The notes: generated by a model from the letters alone, not told the origin. DNA of 64,000 nt from Rhodococcus sp. IEGM 1409 (GCF_030056735.1 NZ_JASHKN010000002.1:558001-622000); one strand, 5' to 3'. Positions 29,685-39,285 are shown, counted from the first letter of the stretch. Made by a program: numbers and translations.

Positions 29685-29721
29685 CCTCTGGCTCCTGGCG
29701 AACCTCGCCAGGAGCCAGAGG
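29685..29721 (+). terminator. Terminator of lsr2
   Basis: A perfect 17-bp stem CCTCTGGCTCCTGGCGA (29685-29701) pairs with 29705-29721 around ACC and is followed by CGTATTTTA, a good intrinsic terminator. Confidence 0.88.
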
Positions 29722-29927
29722 CGTATTTTACTGTTGCTTTGCTAATTTCTCCGATAGTGATGTCCTGCCTGATCATCCACTGGATCATGATCCGATAATT
29801 TGGCTGTCATCGCATTATCCGGCAGATTGGTCGGTTTATTTTGTTGCGTGACTCTGATCTGTCGCGTGCTGGGTGGATTCACCAGGGAGCCATTTTGCCC
29901 ATGCGCTGCAATTGTCGTGTACCTTAG

Positions 29928-29946
29928 TTAGGTAACACTAACTTTC
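29928..29946 (+). promoter_or_regulatory. IdeR/DtxR-type iron box
   Basis: TTAGGTAACACTAACTTTC agrees at about 13 of 19 positions with the iron-box consensus TTAGGTTAGSCTAACCTAA, best in the two inner half-sites. It ends 14 bases before the siderophore-interacting protein start, so iron-loaded IdeR should block transcription. Confidence 0.75.
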
Positions 29947-29960
29947 GGAAGGATCTTTCT

Positions 29961-30731
29961 GTGGCCAAGCCGACAACTGCATTGACGGTTCTGCGGACCG
30001 AACAATTGACTCCCCATATGGTGCGAGTGTTTCTCGGGGGACCGGGCTTCGAGTCGTTCACTCCCAGCGAATACAGCGATTCCTATGTAAAGATCGGATT
30101 CGGCACTCCTGATCAGCCGGTACTGCGTACCTACACGATTCGTTCGTACGATCTTGATGCCGAAGAGATTGCAATCGATTTTGTCGTCCACGGTGACATG
30201 GGAGTTGCAGGTCCGTGGGCCGCGTCAGTTCAACCGGGCGCTGAGATTACACTGCGTGGACCGGGTGGCGCGTTTTCGCCGTCGCCATCCGCTGATTGGT
30301 ATCTCTTCGTCGGCGACGAGACCGCAATACCTGCTATTACCGCGTCGATAGCGAGATTGGCGTTGGATGCGGTCGGCTACGCCGTCGTCGAAGTCGGTGG
30401 ACCAGAAGACGAAATCGCACTCGATGCCCCAGAAGGTATCGCGGTGACCTGGTTACATCGCGGAGCGTCATCCGACGCGGTGGGTGAAGAGTTGGCGGGT
30501 GACAACGCGCCAGTCGTCGCCGCAGTCAAGGCACTCGAGTGGCTACCGGGCGAGCCTCACGTTTTCATTCACGGTGAAGCGCAAGCCGTCATGCATAACC
30601 TCCGGTCGTATATTCGCAAGGAGCGAAATGTCCCGGCATCGGCCGCTTCTATTTCCGGATACTGGCGTCGCGGTCGCACCGAAGAAGGCTTCCGAGTCTG
30701 GAAGTCCGAACTCGCCGCGGCCGAAAGCTAA
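29961..30731 (+). CDS. Siderophore-interacting protein (ViuB-like ferric reductase)
   Basis: A 256-residue cytosolic NAD(P)H-flavin reductase of the SIP family that releases iron from imported ferric siderophores. The FAD domain contains the family signature RTYTIRSYD near residue 58 and GPWAASVQPGAEITLRGPGG; the C-terminal domain has FVGDETAIPAI (about 114) and HVFIHGEAQAVMHNLRSYIRKE, ending SGYWRRGRTEEGF. The GTG start at 29961 follows GGAAGGATC. An IdeR-type box directly upstream predicts induction under iron starvation. Mycobacterium carries viuB at the equivalent place. Confidence 0.93.
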   Translation: MAKPTTALTVLRTEQLTPHMVRVFLGGPGFESFTPSEYSDSYVKIGFGTPDQPVLRTYTIRSYDLDAEEIAIDFVVHGDMGVAGPWAASVQPGAEITLRGPGGAFSPSPSADWYLFVGDETAIPAITASIARLALDAVGYAVVEVGGPEDEIALDAPEGIAVTWLHRGASSDAVGEELAGDNAPVVAAVKALEWLPGEPHVFIHGEAQAVMHNLRSYIRKERNVPASAASISGYWRRGRTEEGFRVWKSELAAAES

Positions 30732-31924
30732 CTCGCTGCTGCCTTGCCGCGAGTCAGCAACACGAGCGCAACGGCCGCGAGAACTCCGAAGGTGGGAATT
30801 GCGATTGCCATCGGAACTGCCGTGTCTTCTCCCGCGATTCCCACCAACGGCGAAACCAGCGCCGCCAAGCCGAATTGACCCGCTCCCATCAGTGCTGAAC
30901 CGGTTCCGGCCGCGTTGGTGACCTCTCCTTGGGCGAGAGCGGTCGCATTACCCATGATGAATCCGATGCTTGAAACTGCCACGAACAGCGGAACCAAGAT
31001 CAACCAGGTATTCGTGGAACTGAAAACGACGCTGGTGCAGAACAATACGGCGCCGCCAGCGAGGAGCAGGCACACCCCGAAACGCAGTAGGGTGCGAGCT
31101 CCGACGCGACCGAGCAGGCGAGTGGTGATCATCGCTGCCGTGACCATTCCGGTGGCGTTCACTGCGAACACGATCGAGAATTGCGACGGACTCAGCCCGA
31201 GGACATTCTGAACGACGAACGGCGACGCGGAGATGTACGCGAACAGGGCGCCGAATCCGAAGACGAATGCGAGCGCATACCCGAGGTAATGCTGATTTCG
31301 GACGACGTATCTCAGATTCGAGATCAGTGACTTCAATCCACCGCCGTGGCGTCGCTCGGGTGGGAGTGTCTCGGGAACAAGCAAAACGACACCAGCCACC
31401 ATCACGGCGCCCGCGACCGCCAGGACCCAGAAGATTCCGCGCCATCCGACGGGGCCGAGAAGTGCGCCGCCGATCAGTGGCGCGACCACGGGCGCGATAC
31501 CGCCGATGATCATCATGATGCTGAAGAGCTTGGCTGCGTCGTCGCCACGCGCTCGGTCGGCAATACAGGCGCGGGCGAGGACGATGGCAGCGCCTCCACT
31601 CAATCCCTGGACGAGCCGGGCGCCGATGAGAAACTCGATGTTCGGCGCCACTGCGCATGCCGCGCCGCTCAGCGCCGTGATGATCGTCGCGGTCAGCAGT
31701 ATTCGCCGCCTCCCCAGTCCGTCGGAGATCGGGCCGATGATCAGCTGGCCGATTCCGAGGCCGGCCATGAAGGTAGTCAGTGTCAGCTGAACGCTGGCCG
31801 CAGTAGTGTCGAGTGCATCCGCCATCAAAGGTAGGCCGGGCAGGTACATGTCGATGGACAGTGGAGCGATTGCGGAAATCAGTGCCAGTACACACAACAT
31901 CTTCAGAGGAATTGCTCGATTCAC
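30728..31924 (-). CDS. Bcr/CflA-family MFS drug exporter
   Basis: A 398-residue 12-helix proton-driven transporter. The opening [22 protein letters not shown] with [22 protein letters not shown] (motif A after helix 2) and [23 protein letters not shown] are the Bcr/CflA subgroup pattern. Family members export drugs such as bicyclomycin or small metabolites. It overlaps the end of the siderophore-interacting protein gene by four bases, tail to tail. The substrate is unknown; its neighbour hints at, but does not show, siderophore export. Confidence 0.88.
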   Translation of the reverse strand: MNRAIPLKMLCVLALISAIAPLSIDMYLPGLPLMADALDTTAASVQLTLTTFMAGLGIGQLIIGPISDGLGRRRILLTATIITALSGAACAVAPNIEFLIGARLVQGLSGGAAIVLARACIADRARGDDAAKLFSIMMIIGGIAPVVAPLIGGALLGPVGWRGIFWVLAVAGAVMVAGVVLLVPETLPPERRHGGGLKSLISNLRYVVRNQHYLGYALAFVFGFGALFAYISASPFVVQNVLGLSPSQFSIVFAVNATGMVTAAMITTRLLGRVGARTLLRFGVCLLLAGGAVLFCTSVVFSSTNTWLILVPLFVAVSSIGFIMGNATALAQGEVTNAAGTGSALMGAGQFGLAALVSPLVGIAGEDTAVPMAIAIPTFGVLAAVALVLLTRGKAAAS

Positions 31925-31984
31925 CGATCAACCCTATCGGCGAGGCAGCTTGCAGTTTCAATCGCGGCGGGCGAGCGTGTGTTC

Positions 31985-32911
31985 ATGACTGACGCATTGC
32001 CGGCGAGCTTGAGTGTTCACCTCGATGCCTACGCCGAGCACCTTCGACTGAGCCGAGGGCGGTCGGAACACACGATCCGCGCCTATGTCGGTGACGCGCG
32101 GGCATTGCTGACCCATTTCGCTGCAGGTTCGGAGACTACAGATCTCGATGGCCTCGGCCTAGGAGTCATGCGCTCGTGGTTGGCTGCCCAGAATGCCGTG
32201 GGAACGGCCCGTACGACGGTAGCTCGACGGGCGTCGTCGGCGCGCGGTTTCACGGCGTGGCTCGCGCAGACGGGACGCATTCCCGTCGACCCCGGTACAC
32301 GTCTGGCGGCACCACCTGCTCGCCGCACGCTGCCGACGGTGTTGCGTCAGAGTCATGCCCTAGACGCAATGGATGCGGCGGAAAGCGCTGCGCAGCAACA
32401 AGAGCCGCTCGCACTGCGGGACCGACTCATCGTGGAATTGTTGTACTCCACCGGAATTCGCGTCGGCGAGTTGTGTGGACTGGACGTCGAGTCGGTCGAC
32501 GCCGATCGACGCCTGCTGCGTGTGCTCGGCAAAGGGAACAAGGAGCGATCGGTGCCCTACGGCCTGCCCGCAGAATCGGCACTGAACGGGTGGCTGGAGC
32601 ACGGACGACCCGCACTGACTTCGGATCGGTCTGGGCGAGCATTGCTCCTCGGAGTTCGAGGCGGCCGGCTCGATCAGCGTCAGGCGCGTTCGGTGGTTCA
32701 CGAAACGATGGCTGCAATTCCAGGGGCCCCCGACCTGGGCCCACACGGGCTCCGGCACTCGGCTGCGACACATTTGCTCGAAGGCGGTGCAGACCTTCGT
32801 GTGGTCCAAGAACTTCTCGGGCATGCGAGTTTGGCGACCACTCAGCTGTACACGCATGTATCGGTCGAACGGCTTCGATCCGTCCACGATCAGGCCCATC
32901 CACGTGCCTAG
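31985..32911 (+). CDS. xerC: XerC tyrosine recombinase
   Basis: A 308-residue recombinase that with XerD resolves chromosome dimers at dif. The N-terminal SAM-like domain ([24 protein letters not shown]) precedes the catalytic domain with Arg in STGIRVGEL (about 157), [12 protein letters not shown] (about 254-258), [15 protein letters not shown] with the nucleophile tyrosine (about 288). ATG at 31985 is preferred to GTG 31979. No transposon ends flank it, and the position matches xerC in Mycobacterium, so it is the housekeeping enzyme, not an integrase. Confidence 0.93.
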   Translation: MTDALPASLSVHLDAYAEHLRLSRGRSEHTIRAYVGDARALLTHFAAGSETTDLDGLGLGVMRSWLAAQNAVGTARTTVARRASSARGFTAWLAQTGRIPVDPGTRLAAPPARRTLPTVLRQSHALDAMDAAESAAQQQEPLALRDRLIVELLYSTGIRVGELCGLDVESVDADRRLLRVLGKGNKERSVPYGLPAESALNGWLEHGRPALTSDRSGRALLLGVRGGRLDQRQARSVVHETMAAIPGAPDLGPHGLRHSAATHLLEGGADLRVVQELLGHASLATTQLYTHVSVERLRSVHDQAHPRA

Positions 32912-33033
32912 ATTGTGAAGCGACGCGAGTTCTCGGCAGGTGTTTGGTAGCGTCGCAGGTCATAAGAGTGAACAATCGGCAAAGTTCGATCGTGTGTCAA
33001 GACACTCGATTACATGCGATATCCGGGGGATTC

Positions 33034-34143
33034 GTGGACCGCCAAGATGTGAAGCACCCGCCGCACAGTGGTCAACCAGCCTGGCTGTCCGAAGCGCCGC
33101 AACCGGCTCCCGTGCCGATGCCGACGCCGGAGCCTGTGGCACGACCGCAAGAGGTCTGGACCGCGCCACCGCCGCCGTCGAGCCAGCAGGAGGTGACAAA
33201 CCAGGATCTGGTTGCCGAAGCTTTACTGAAACGCCCTAAACGGACGCCGCGTGGCGGCTGGCGTAGAGGATTGCATCGTGCGACCGGAGGCGTGGTCAAT
33301 CTGGGGGATTCGACCAATGAACAGCGCAACCGTGCACTGGCCGCCCGAATCGAGCAGCCGATTCGCAACGACTACCGAATCGCTTTGCTCTCGCTCAAAG
33401 GTGGCGTGGGCAAGACGACGGTCACGGTCGGACTCGGTGCGACGTTTGCTTCGCTACGTGGCGACTGCGTCGTGGCGGTTGACGCGAATCCCGACTTCGG
33501 AACCTTGGCGCAACGTGTTCCATTGCAGACAAATTCGACAGTGCGCGATCTGATCGCGGCGAGGCCGGACATAAAAAGCTATTCGGACGTGCGTGTGCAC
33601 ACATCTCAGTCGCCGAGTCGTCTCGAGGTCCTGGCCAGTGAGCAGGATCCGGCGATTTCGGAGGCGTTCAGCGAGGAAGACTATCGCCAGGTCATCGACA
33701 TCTTGCAGGTCTACTACAACATCATCCTCACCGATTGCGGTACCGGGATCATGCACTCGGCGATGAACGGCGTTCTCGATCTTGCCAATTCGCTGGTTCT
33801 CGTCAGTTCTCCGGCAATCGACGGAGCGCGAAGCGCAGCGGCAACACTCGATTGGCTTCAGTTGCATGGATACGGTCATCTGGTCGAACGGACCGTCGTC
33901 GTGATCAGCGCCGCCCGACCAGGGTCGAGCGTGATCGACATGGACGCGTTAACGGACTATTTCATGCGTCGATGCCGCGCCGTCGAGGTCATTCCTTTCG
34001 ACGAGCATCTCGCGGAGGGATCGGTGATGGATCTCGAGTTGATGCGACCGGCCACCAGACGAGCATTCATGGAATTGGCAGCGATGGTTGCCGACGACTT
34101 CGCGGACGCCGCGGGTCGGCACGCCGTTTCCGAGTGGCACTGA
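33034..34143 (+). CDS. MinD/ParA-like P-loop ATPase with proline-rich N-terminus
   Basis: A 369-residue protein. Residues 1-60 are Pro/Gln-rich (APVPMPTPEPVARP, PPPPSSQQE); a basic linker follows; from about 110 comes a SIMIBI ATPase with LSLKGGVGKTT (deviant Walker A), VAVDANPDFG and DCGTG. The layout recalls ATPases linked to type VII secretion (EspI/Rv3876-like), but no other secretion gene is nearby, so the role is unknown; chromosome or polar positioning is an alternative. GTG at 33034 follows GGGGGATTC; an in-frame GTG at 32968 would add 22 residues. The 3' end runs into tandem repeats. Confidence 0.78.
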   Translation: MDRQDVKHPPHSGQPAWLSEAPQPAPVPMPTPEPVARPQEVWTAPPPPSSQQEVTNQDLVAEALLKRPKRTPRGGWRRGLHRATGGVVNLGDSTNEQRNRALAARIEQPIRNDYRIALLSLKGGVGKTTVTVGLGATFASLRGDCVVAVDANPDFGTLAQRVPLQTNSTVRDLIAARPDIKSYSDVRVHTSQSPSRLEVLASEQDPAISEAFSEEDYRQVIDILQVYYNIILTDCGTGIMHSAMNGVLDLANSLVLVSSPAIDGARSAAATLDWLQLHGYGHLVERTVVVISAARPGSSVIDMDALTDYFMRRCRAVEVIPFDEHLAEGSVMDLELMRPATRRAFMELAAMVADDFADAAGRHAVSEWH

Positions 34144-34194
34144 CTCAACCCCCTGTCAGTCTCAACCCCCTGTCAGTCTCAACCGCCTGTCAGG
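34144..34194. repeat. Three tandem copies of a 17-bp repeat between convergent genes
   Basis: CTCAACCCCCTGTCAGT occurs at 34144-34160 and 34161-34177, then CTCAACCGCCTGTCAGG at 34178-34194. The array begins one base after the ATPase stop and its last copy forms the final codons of the M23 peptidase gene on the other strand. Confidence 0.9.
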
Positions 34195-34679
34195 GGCTTG
34201 AGCCTGAGCGGTTGCGACCGAACAAGCCCGAGGGGATCGAGATACTCGCGCCCTCTGCGCAGACCCCAGTGCAAACATGCGGGGACGACGCACCCGTCGT
34301 GCCCGGGTTCGAGGGTACCGATCACCGCCCCGGCTGCGACGCGTTCACCTGCTCGAACGTCGGCCATGACGGGTTCGTAGGTCGTCCGTAGCCCGCCGTC
34401 GTGATCAATCGACACCGTCGGCTTTCCCGCGACGACTCCCGCGAACGCCACGATGCCGTCGCCGGCCGCGAGGACGGATTGGCCGGCACTGCCGCCCAGA
34501 TCGACGAGGCGATGACCAGGCAGCCAATTCTGGGCCGGTTTGTCGAAAGCGCGTTCCACGTGCGGTCGGGGAGTGAGCGGCCAGTCGAAACGCGCTTCTG
34601 CCGACGCCGTGCTTACGGCGACACAGCAGAAGATCACGGCGACGACCACTCCTCGTCGGGCTCCGCTCAACATCGTCAT
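34179..34679 (-). CDS. Secreted M23-family peptidase-like protein
   Basis: A 166-residue exported protein: signal peptide with VVVAVIFCCVAVSTASA (cleavage near residue 27), then a LytM/M23 domain. GHRLVDL supplies the HxxxD zinc ligands and ACLHWGLRRG corresponds to the usual HxH motif, with the first histidine replaced by cysteine; this variant recurs in actinobacterial LytM proteins, so activity is uncertain. Such proteins cut or bind peptidoglycan cross-bridges. It lies convergent to the ParA-like gene and upstream of rpsB, as in related genomes. The last codons lie in the 17-bp tandem repeat. Confidence 0.85.
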   Translation of the reverse strand: MTMLSGARRGVVVAVIFCCVAVSTASAEARFDWPLTPRPHVERAFDKPAQNWLPGHRLVDLGGSAGQSVLAAGDGIVAFAGVVAGKPTVSIDHDGGLRTTYEPVMADVRAGERVAAGAVIGTLEPGHDGCVVPACLHWGLRRGREYLDPLGLVRSQPLRLKPLTGG

Positions 34680-34986
34680 TGCTTGATCTTCCGTGGAGTC
34701 GCGCGCGCTTCAATGCAGATCAGACGGGTAATCCACAGGATGGCCGCCGATCCACAACCGCCGGTTCGGTCTGTTGCTTCCAGGGTGGTTATGGCATCGG
34801 GCGACAAGGACGTACACTTGTCGAGCGGTCTGTGCTCGCACAGTCCGACTTCGCGCGCCCGCGCACGTTTTCCGGCCTCGGCTGGTCCTGGTTCTCACGA
34901 AACAGGTCCGACGGCCGTGCGGGTGCCAGGGCAGGGATCACCCGATCGCCTGCATCAACCGGATTGAAAGTTTGAGGTACACAGCC
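34680..34986 (+). promoter_or_regulatory. Upstream region of rpsB
   Basis: These 307 bases lie between the divergent M23 and rpsB genes. TACACT at 34813-34818 is a good -10 candidate for rpsB and would leave a leader of about 165 bases, within which CTGTGCTCGCACAG can form a small hairpin. No other gene is seen; regulation by S2 is possible but unproven. Confidence 0.4.
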
Positions 34987-35844
34987 ATGGCTGTCGTAAC
35001 CATGAAGCAGATGCTCGATAGTGGAACTCACTTCGGACATCAGACCCGTCGCTGGAACCCGAAGATGAAGCGATTCATCTTGACCGACCGCAACGGCATC
35101 TACATCATCGACCTCCAGCAGACGCTGACGTACATCGACAAGGCGTACGAGTTCGTCAAGGAGACCGTTGCCCACGGCGGCACCGTTCTCTTCGTCGGCA
35201 CCAAGAAGCAGGCGCAGGAGTCCATCGCTTCCGAAGCGACTCGCGTCGGAATGCCCTACGTCAACCAGCGTTGGCTCGGCGGCATGCTCACCAACTTCAC
35301 CACCGTTCACAAGCGTCTGCTTCGCCTCAAGGAGCTCGAGGCAATGGAGCAGACCGGTGGATTCGAAGGTCGCACCAAGAAGGAAATCCTCATGCTCACG
35401 CGTGAGATGACCAAGCTGGATCGCACCCTCGGTGGTATCCGCGACATGGCCAAGGTTCCTTCCGCGGTGTGGATCGTCGACACCAACAAGGAGCACCTGG
35501 CAGTTGCCGAGGCTCGCAAGCTGAACATCCCGGTCATCGCGATCCTGGACACCAACTGCGACCCCGACCTCGTCGACTACCCGATCCCGGGCAACGACGA
35601 CGCCATCCGTTCCGCAGCACTGCTGACCAAGGTTGTCGCGTCCGCGGTTGCCGAGGGTGTGCAGGCACGTGCAGGACTGAGCGCCGACAAGGACGCGAAG
35701 CCCGAAGCCGGCGCAGGCGAGCCCCTCGCCGAGTGGGAGCAGGAACTGCTCTCGCAGGCAGCTCCGGCCGCTGAGGCTGAGGCAGCTCCGGCCGCTGAGG
35801 CTGAGGCAGCCCCCGCCGCAGAGGCACCGGCCACCGAGGCCTGA
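34987..35844 (+). CDS. rpsB: 30S ribosomal protein S2
   Basis: A 285-residue S2. The conserved part runs from [25 protein letters not shown] to about residue 235, including [10 protein letters not shown] and [19 protein letters not shown]. The C-terminal tail is an acidic Ala/Pro/Glu repeat (AAPAAEAE units) encoded by an imperfect 24-base tandem repeat (35758-35805, then diverged copies). ATG at 34987 is the conserved start; upstream in-frame sequence is leader. The gene is followed by a hairpin and then tsf, the usual pair. Confidence 0.97.
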   Translation: MAVVTMKQMLDSGTHFGHQTRRWNPKMKRFILTDRNGIYIIDLQQTLTYIDKAYEFVKETVAHGGTVLFVGTKKQAQESIASEATRVGMPYVNQRWLGGMLTNFTTVHKRLLRLKELEAMEQTGGFEGRTKKEILMLTREMTKLDRTLGGIRDMAKVPSAVWIVDTNKEHLAVAEARKLNIPVIAILDTNCDPDLVDYPIPGNDDAIRSAALLTKVVASAVAEGVQARAGLSADKDAKPEAGAGEPLAEWEQELLSQAAPAAEAEAAPAAEAEAAPAAEAPATEA

Positions 35845-35855
35845 TTCGTTGAAAC

Positions 35856-35889
35856 CGGCCCTGACCAAGAGTTCTTTTGGTCAGGGCCG
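35856..35889 (+). terminator. Hairpin between rpsB and tsf
   Basis: CGGCCCTGACCAA (35856-35868) pairs perfectly with 35877-35889 around GAGTTCTT and is followed by TTTCACC. It could partly terminate transcription so that rpsB and tsf are expressed at different levels. Confidence 0.75.
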
Positions 35890-35978
35890 TTTCACCGTTA
35901 GGCCCGAGCACCACCGTCAGGCCGTGCTTCACCGTTAGTCCTAGGTCCGAAACAGACACATGAGGAGGCTCGCTAATC

Positions 35979-36806
35979 ATGGCGAACTACACCGCCGCTG
36001 ACGTCAAGCGGCTCCGTGAGCTCACCGGCTCCGGAATGATGGCATGTAAGAACGCACTCGCAGATGCAGACGGCGATTTCGACAAGGCCGTCGAGCAGCT
36101 GCGCATCAAGGGCGCGAAGGATGTCGGAAAGCGCGCAGAGCGCACCACCGCTGAGGGTCTCGTCGTCGCCAAGGGCGGCGTCATGATCGAGATCAACTGC
36201 GAGACCGACTTCGTCGCCAAGAACGACGAGTTCATCAAGCTGGCCGACTCCATCGTGACCGTCGCTGCCGCTGGCAAGCCCGCCGACCTCGACGCTCTCA
36301 AGGCGCTCGAACTCGACGGCAAGACCATCGACACCGTCATCCAGGAGCAGTCCGCGAAGATCGGCGAGAAGCTCGAGCTGAGCCGCGTCGCTTCCTTCGA
36401 CGGCCCCGTTGCCGTATACCTGCACAAGCGCAGTGCCGACCTGCCGCCGGCCGTTGGCGTGCTCGTCGAGTACACCGGTGAAGGCGATGGCGCAGCCGAG
36501 GCTGCTCGCGCAGCTGCAATGCAGGTCGCTGCACTCAAGGCCAAGTACGTCACGCGTGACGAGGTCCCCGCGGAGATCGTCGCTTCCGAGCGCCACATCG
36601 CCGAAGAGACCGCTCGCGCGGAGGGCAAGCCCGAGCAGGCTCTGCCGAAGATCATCGAAGGCCGCGTCAACGGCTACTTCAAGGACGTCGTGCTGACCGA
36701 GCAGTCTTCGGTTCAGGACTCCAAGAAGACCGTCAAGGCGATCCTCGACGAGGCCGGCGTGACCATCAAGCGCTTCGTGCGTTTCGAGGTCGGCGCCTCC
36801 GCTTAA
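35979..36806 (+). CDS. tsf: Elongation factor Ts
   Basis: A 275-residue nucleotide exchange factor for EF-Tu. The N-terminal UBA-like domain ([24 protein letters not shown]) is followed by the conserved [15 protein letters not shown] and by [25 protein letters not shown] at 35979 follows GAGGAGGCTC. It ends with a strong terminator at 36825. Confidence 0.97.
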   Translation: MANYTAADVKRLRELTGSGMMACKNALADADGDFDKAVEQLRIKGAKDVGKRAERTTAEGLVVAKGGVMIEINCETDFVAKNDEFIKLADSIVTVAAAGKPADLDALKALELDGKTIDTVIQEQSAKIGEKLELSRVASFDGPVAVYLHKRSADLPPAVGVLVEYTGEGDGAAEAARAAAMQVAALKAKYVTRDEVPAEIVASERHIAEETARAEGKPEQALPKIIEGRVNGYFKDVVLTEQSSVQDSKKTVKAILDEAGVTIKRFVRFEVGASA

Positions 36807-36824
36807 TCGGAGCCCGTACACATG

Positions 36825-36862
36825 GACCCCGCCAGAAGAGCATTTGCTCTACCGGCGGGGTC
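36825..36862 (+). terminator. Terminator of tsf
   Basis: GACCCCGCC (36825-36833) pairs with GGCGGGGTC (36854-36862), with an inner AGAGC/GCTCT stem, 19 bases after the tsf stop. Confidence 0.82.
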
Positions 36863-36904
36863 TACGTGTACCTGGGGCCTCCGATGAGGCAGGATGGGAG
36901 TGCC

Positions 36905-36960
36905 TTGGGACTAGTCCCGAGGGCTTTCTGTGTCACCGTCTCCGATTCGGTGACAGAAGA
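36905..36960 (+). promoter_or_regulatory. Inverted repeats in the pyrH leader
   Basis: Between the tsf terminator and pyrH lie GGGACTAGTCCC (a 12-bp palindrome near 36907-36918) and TGTCACCG paired with CGGTGACA (about 36931-36955). They may be leader hairpins or operator sites for pyrH; no pyrimidine-sensing motif is recognised. Confidence 0.35.
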
Positions 36961-37004
36961 AGAACGAAGGACCTACAGGGTCTTGTATCGAACTGAGGAG
37001 AACA

Positions 37005-37733
37005 ATGTCCGAACCTGCCAACGAACGTCCAGGATTCAAGCGGGTCCTGCTCAAACTCGGCGGCGAAATGTTCGGAGGCGGCAAAGTCGGTCTCGATCCC
37101 GATGTGGTCACCAAGGTGGCTGAGCAGATCGCAGAGGTCGTTCGATCAGGCGTACAGGTTGCAGTGGTCATCGGCGGCGGAAACTTCTTCCGCGGAGCGG
37201 AACTGCAGCAGCGTGGCCTCGATCGCGCGCGCTCCGACTACATGGGCATGCTCGGCACCGTCATGAACTGCCTCGCTCTGCAGGATTTCCTGGAGAAGGC
37301 CGGCGTCGATTCTCGTGTGCAGACGGCCATCACCATGGGACAGGTCGCCGAGCCGTACCTTCCCCTTCGTGCACGTAGGCACCTCGAGAAGGGGCGCGTG
37401 GTCATCTTCGGTGCCGGGATGGGTATGCCGTACTTCTCCACCGACACCACTGCTGCGCAGCGCGCGCTGGAGATCGGTGCCGAGGTAGTGCTGATGGCCA
37501 AGGCTGTCGACGGCGTCTACTCGGCCGACCCGCGTATCGACCCGGACGCGACGATGTACGAACAGATCACGCACCGCGAGGTCATCGAGCGTGAACTCAA
37601 GGTCGCGGACGCAACGGCGTTCAGTCTGTGCATGGACAACTCGATGCCGATGATGGTGTTCAACCTCCTCACCGAAGGAAACATCGCTCGCGCGGTGTCC
37701 GGTGAGAAGATCGGCACCCTGATCAAGTCGTGA
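37005..37733 (+). CDS. pyrH: UMP kinase
   Basis: A 242-residue bacterial UMP kinase of the amino-acid-kinase fold that makes UDP from [15 protein letters not shown] forms the phosphate-binding start, [11 protein letters not shown] the second glycine loop, and [26 protein letters not shown] the nucleotide-binding region, with [12 protein letters not shown] near 167. ATG at 37005 follows GAGGAGAACA. It heads a pyrH-frr-cdsA string. Confidence 0.97.
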   Translation: MSEPANERPGFKRVLLKLGGEMFGGGKVGLDPDVVTKVAEQIAEVVRSGVQVAVVIGGGNFFRGAELQQRGLDRARSDYMGMLGTVMNCLALQDFLEKAGVDSRVQTAITMGQVAEPYLPLRARRHLEKGRVVIFGAGMGMPYFSTDTTAAQRALEIGAEVVLMAKAVDGVYSADPRIDPDATMYEQITHREVIERELKVADATAFSLCMDNSMPMMVFNLLTEGNIARAVSGEKIGTLIKS

Positions 37734-37776
37734 GTGACACCCGAAAAATGATGCAGAACAACATGGAGGAACAGCC

Positions 37777-38334
37777 GTGATCGATGAAGCGCTCTTCGAG
37801 GCCGAAGAGAAGATGGAAAAGGCTGTCACGGTAGCCAAGGACGATCTCGGCTCGGTTCGTACCGGACGCGCTAACCCCGGTATGTTCTCGCGCATCGTGA
37901 TCGACTACTACGGTTCGATCACGCCGATCACGCAGCTCGCGAGCATCAACGTCCCCGAGGCCCGCATGGTCATTGTCAAGCCGTACGAGGCTTCGCAGCT
38001 CAACGCGATCGAGACGGCGATCCGCAACTCGGATCTCGGTGTTAACCCGTCCAACGACGGCAGCATCATCCGCATCTCGGTTCCGCAGCTCACGGAAGAG
38101 CGTCGTCGCGAACTGGTGAAGCAGGCCAAGTCCAAGGGCGAGGACTCGAAGGTCACGCTGCGCAACATTCGCCGCAAGGCGATGGACGAACTCGGCCGGA
38201 TCCAGAAGGACGGCGAAGCCGGCGAGGACGAGGTCGGTCGCGCAGAGAAAGAACTCGACAAGACCACGGCGAAGTACGTGCACACGGTCGAGGAGCTCGT
38301 CAAGCACAAAGAAGCAGAGTTGATGGAGGTATAG
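37777..38334 (+). CDS. frr: Ribosome recycling factor
   Basis: A 185-residue RRF that splits post-termination ribosomes with EF-G. The start [17 protein letters not shown] and the loop [29 protein letters not shown] and the C-terminal [20 protein letters not shown] are conserved. The GTG start at 37777 follows GGAGGAACAGCC. Confidence 0.97.
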   Translation: MIDEALFEAEEKMEKAVTVAKDDLGSVRTGRANPGMFSRIVIDYYGSITPITQLASINVPEARMVIVKPYEASQLNAIETAIRNSDLGVNPSNDGSIIRISVPQLTEERRRELVKQAKSKGEDSKVTLRNIRRKAMDELGRIQKDGEAGEDEVGRAEKELDKTTAKYVHTVEELVKHKEAELMEV

Positions 38335-38382
38335 CCTCCTCGTTTGCAGTGTTTGTCGTCGGGAGTAGATCAGGGAGTCTGG

Positions 38383-39279
38383 GTGCACGCACAAGAGGGA
38401 ACCGCCGGTGGTCCCGTCACGGACGGGCCTACGGGCGGCGCTGAGGGCGCGCAACCGCCGAAGTCGAAGGCAGGCAGGAACCTACCTGCCGCCATCGGCG
38501 TCGGAGCCGGTCTCGGCGCCCTGGTCATCGGCACTTTGATCTTTCTGCCTCCGGGGTGGATTGCCGTAGTCGCAATCGCGATGTTCATCGCGACGTGGGA
38601 GGTCACCACACGGCTTCGTGAAGCCGACATCGAGGTGCCGCGAATTCCGCTGCTCGTCGGAGGGCAAGCCACGATCTGGCTCGGCTGGCCGTGGGGACCG
38701 GTCGGAGTGCTCAGCGGGTTCACCGCGACCGTCCTGGTGTGCATGGTATGGCGGTTGTTCGACCACGGGCTCAAGGCAACACCGAAGAATTTCTTGCGTG
38801 ACACCTCCATCACGGTGTTCGTTTTGGCGTGGATCCCGCTGCTGGCGTCCTTCGGCGCTTTGATGGTGCTCGAAGACGACGGACCGGGTCGTGTTTTTGT
38901 CCTGATGATCGGAGTCGTGTGCTCCGACGTCGGCGGTTACGCCGCGGGAGTCCTGTTCGGAAAGCACCCGATGGTCCCGGCGGTGAGCCCGAAGAAGTCC
39001 TGGGAGGGTTTCGTCGGCTCCCTCATTTTCTGCGTCATCGGCAGTTTGCTTTCAGTGACCCTGATCCTCGACGCGAACTCGATGATCGGCGTCCTGCTCG
39101 GTGTCGTGCTCGTGGTCGTCGCGACGGTCGGTGACCTGATCGAATCGCAGATCAAGCGTGAACTCGGCATCAAAGACATGGGAACCCTGCTTCCCGGCCA
39201 CGGCGGAATCATGGATCGCCTGGATTCGCTCCTGCCGTCGGCGTTTGTCACCTGGCTGATTCTGTACGCACTCGTCTGA
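38383..39279 (+). CDS. cdsA: Phosphatidate cytidylyltransferase
   Basis: A 298-residue membrane enzyme that makes CDP-diacylglycerol, the precursor of phosphatidylinositol, cardiolipin and phosphatidylethanolamine. About eight hydrophobic segments follow a Gly/Pro-rich cytoplasmic start; the C-terminal signature is DVGGYAAGVLFGKHP...SPKKSWEG and GDLIESQIKRELGIKDMG plus LPGHGGIMDRLDS. GTG at 38383 is preferred because CAGGGAG lies at 38371-38377; a TTG at 38344 would add 13 residues. Confidence 0.95.
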   Translation: MHAQEGTAGGPVTDGPTGGAEGAQPPKSKAGRNLPAAIGVGAGLGALVIGTLIFLPPGWIAVVAIAMFIATWEVTTRLREADIEVPRIPLLVGGQATIWLGWPWGPVGVLSGFTATVLVCMVWRLFDHGLKATPKNFLRDTSITVFVLAWIPLLASFGALMVLEDDGPGRVFVLMIGVVCSDVGGYAAGVLFGKHPMVPAVSPKKSWEGFVGSLIFCVIGSLLSVTLILDANSMIGVLLGVVLVVVATVGDLIESQIKRELGIKDMGTLLPGHGGIMDRLDSLLPSAFVTWLILYALV

Positions 39280-39285
39280 TTTCTC

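Noticed and set aside
31985..32911. Reading the tyrosine recombinase as a phage or island integrase
   Set aside because: No attachment-site repeats or cargo boundary lie beside it, and the sequence and location fit chromosomal XerC.
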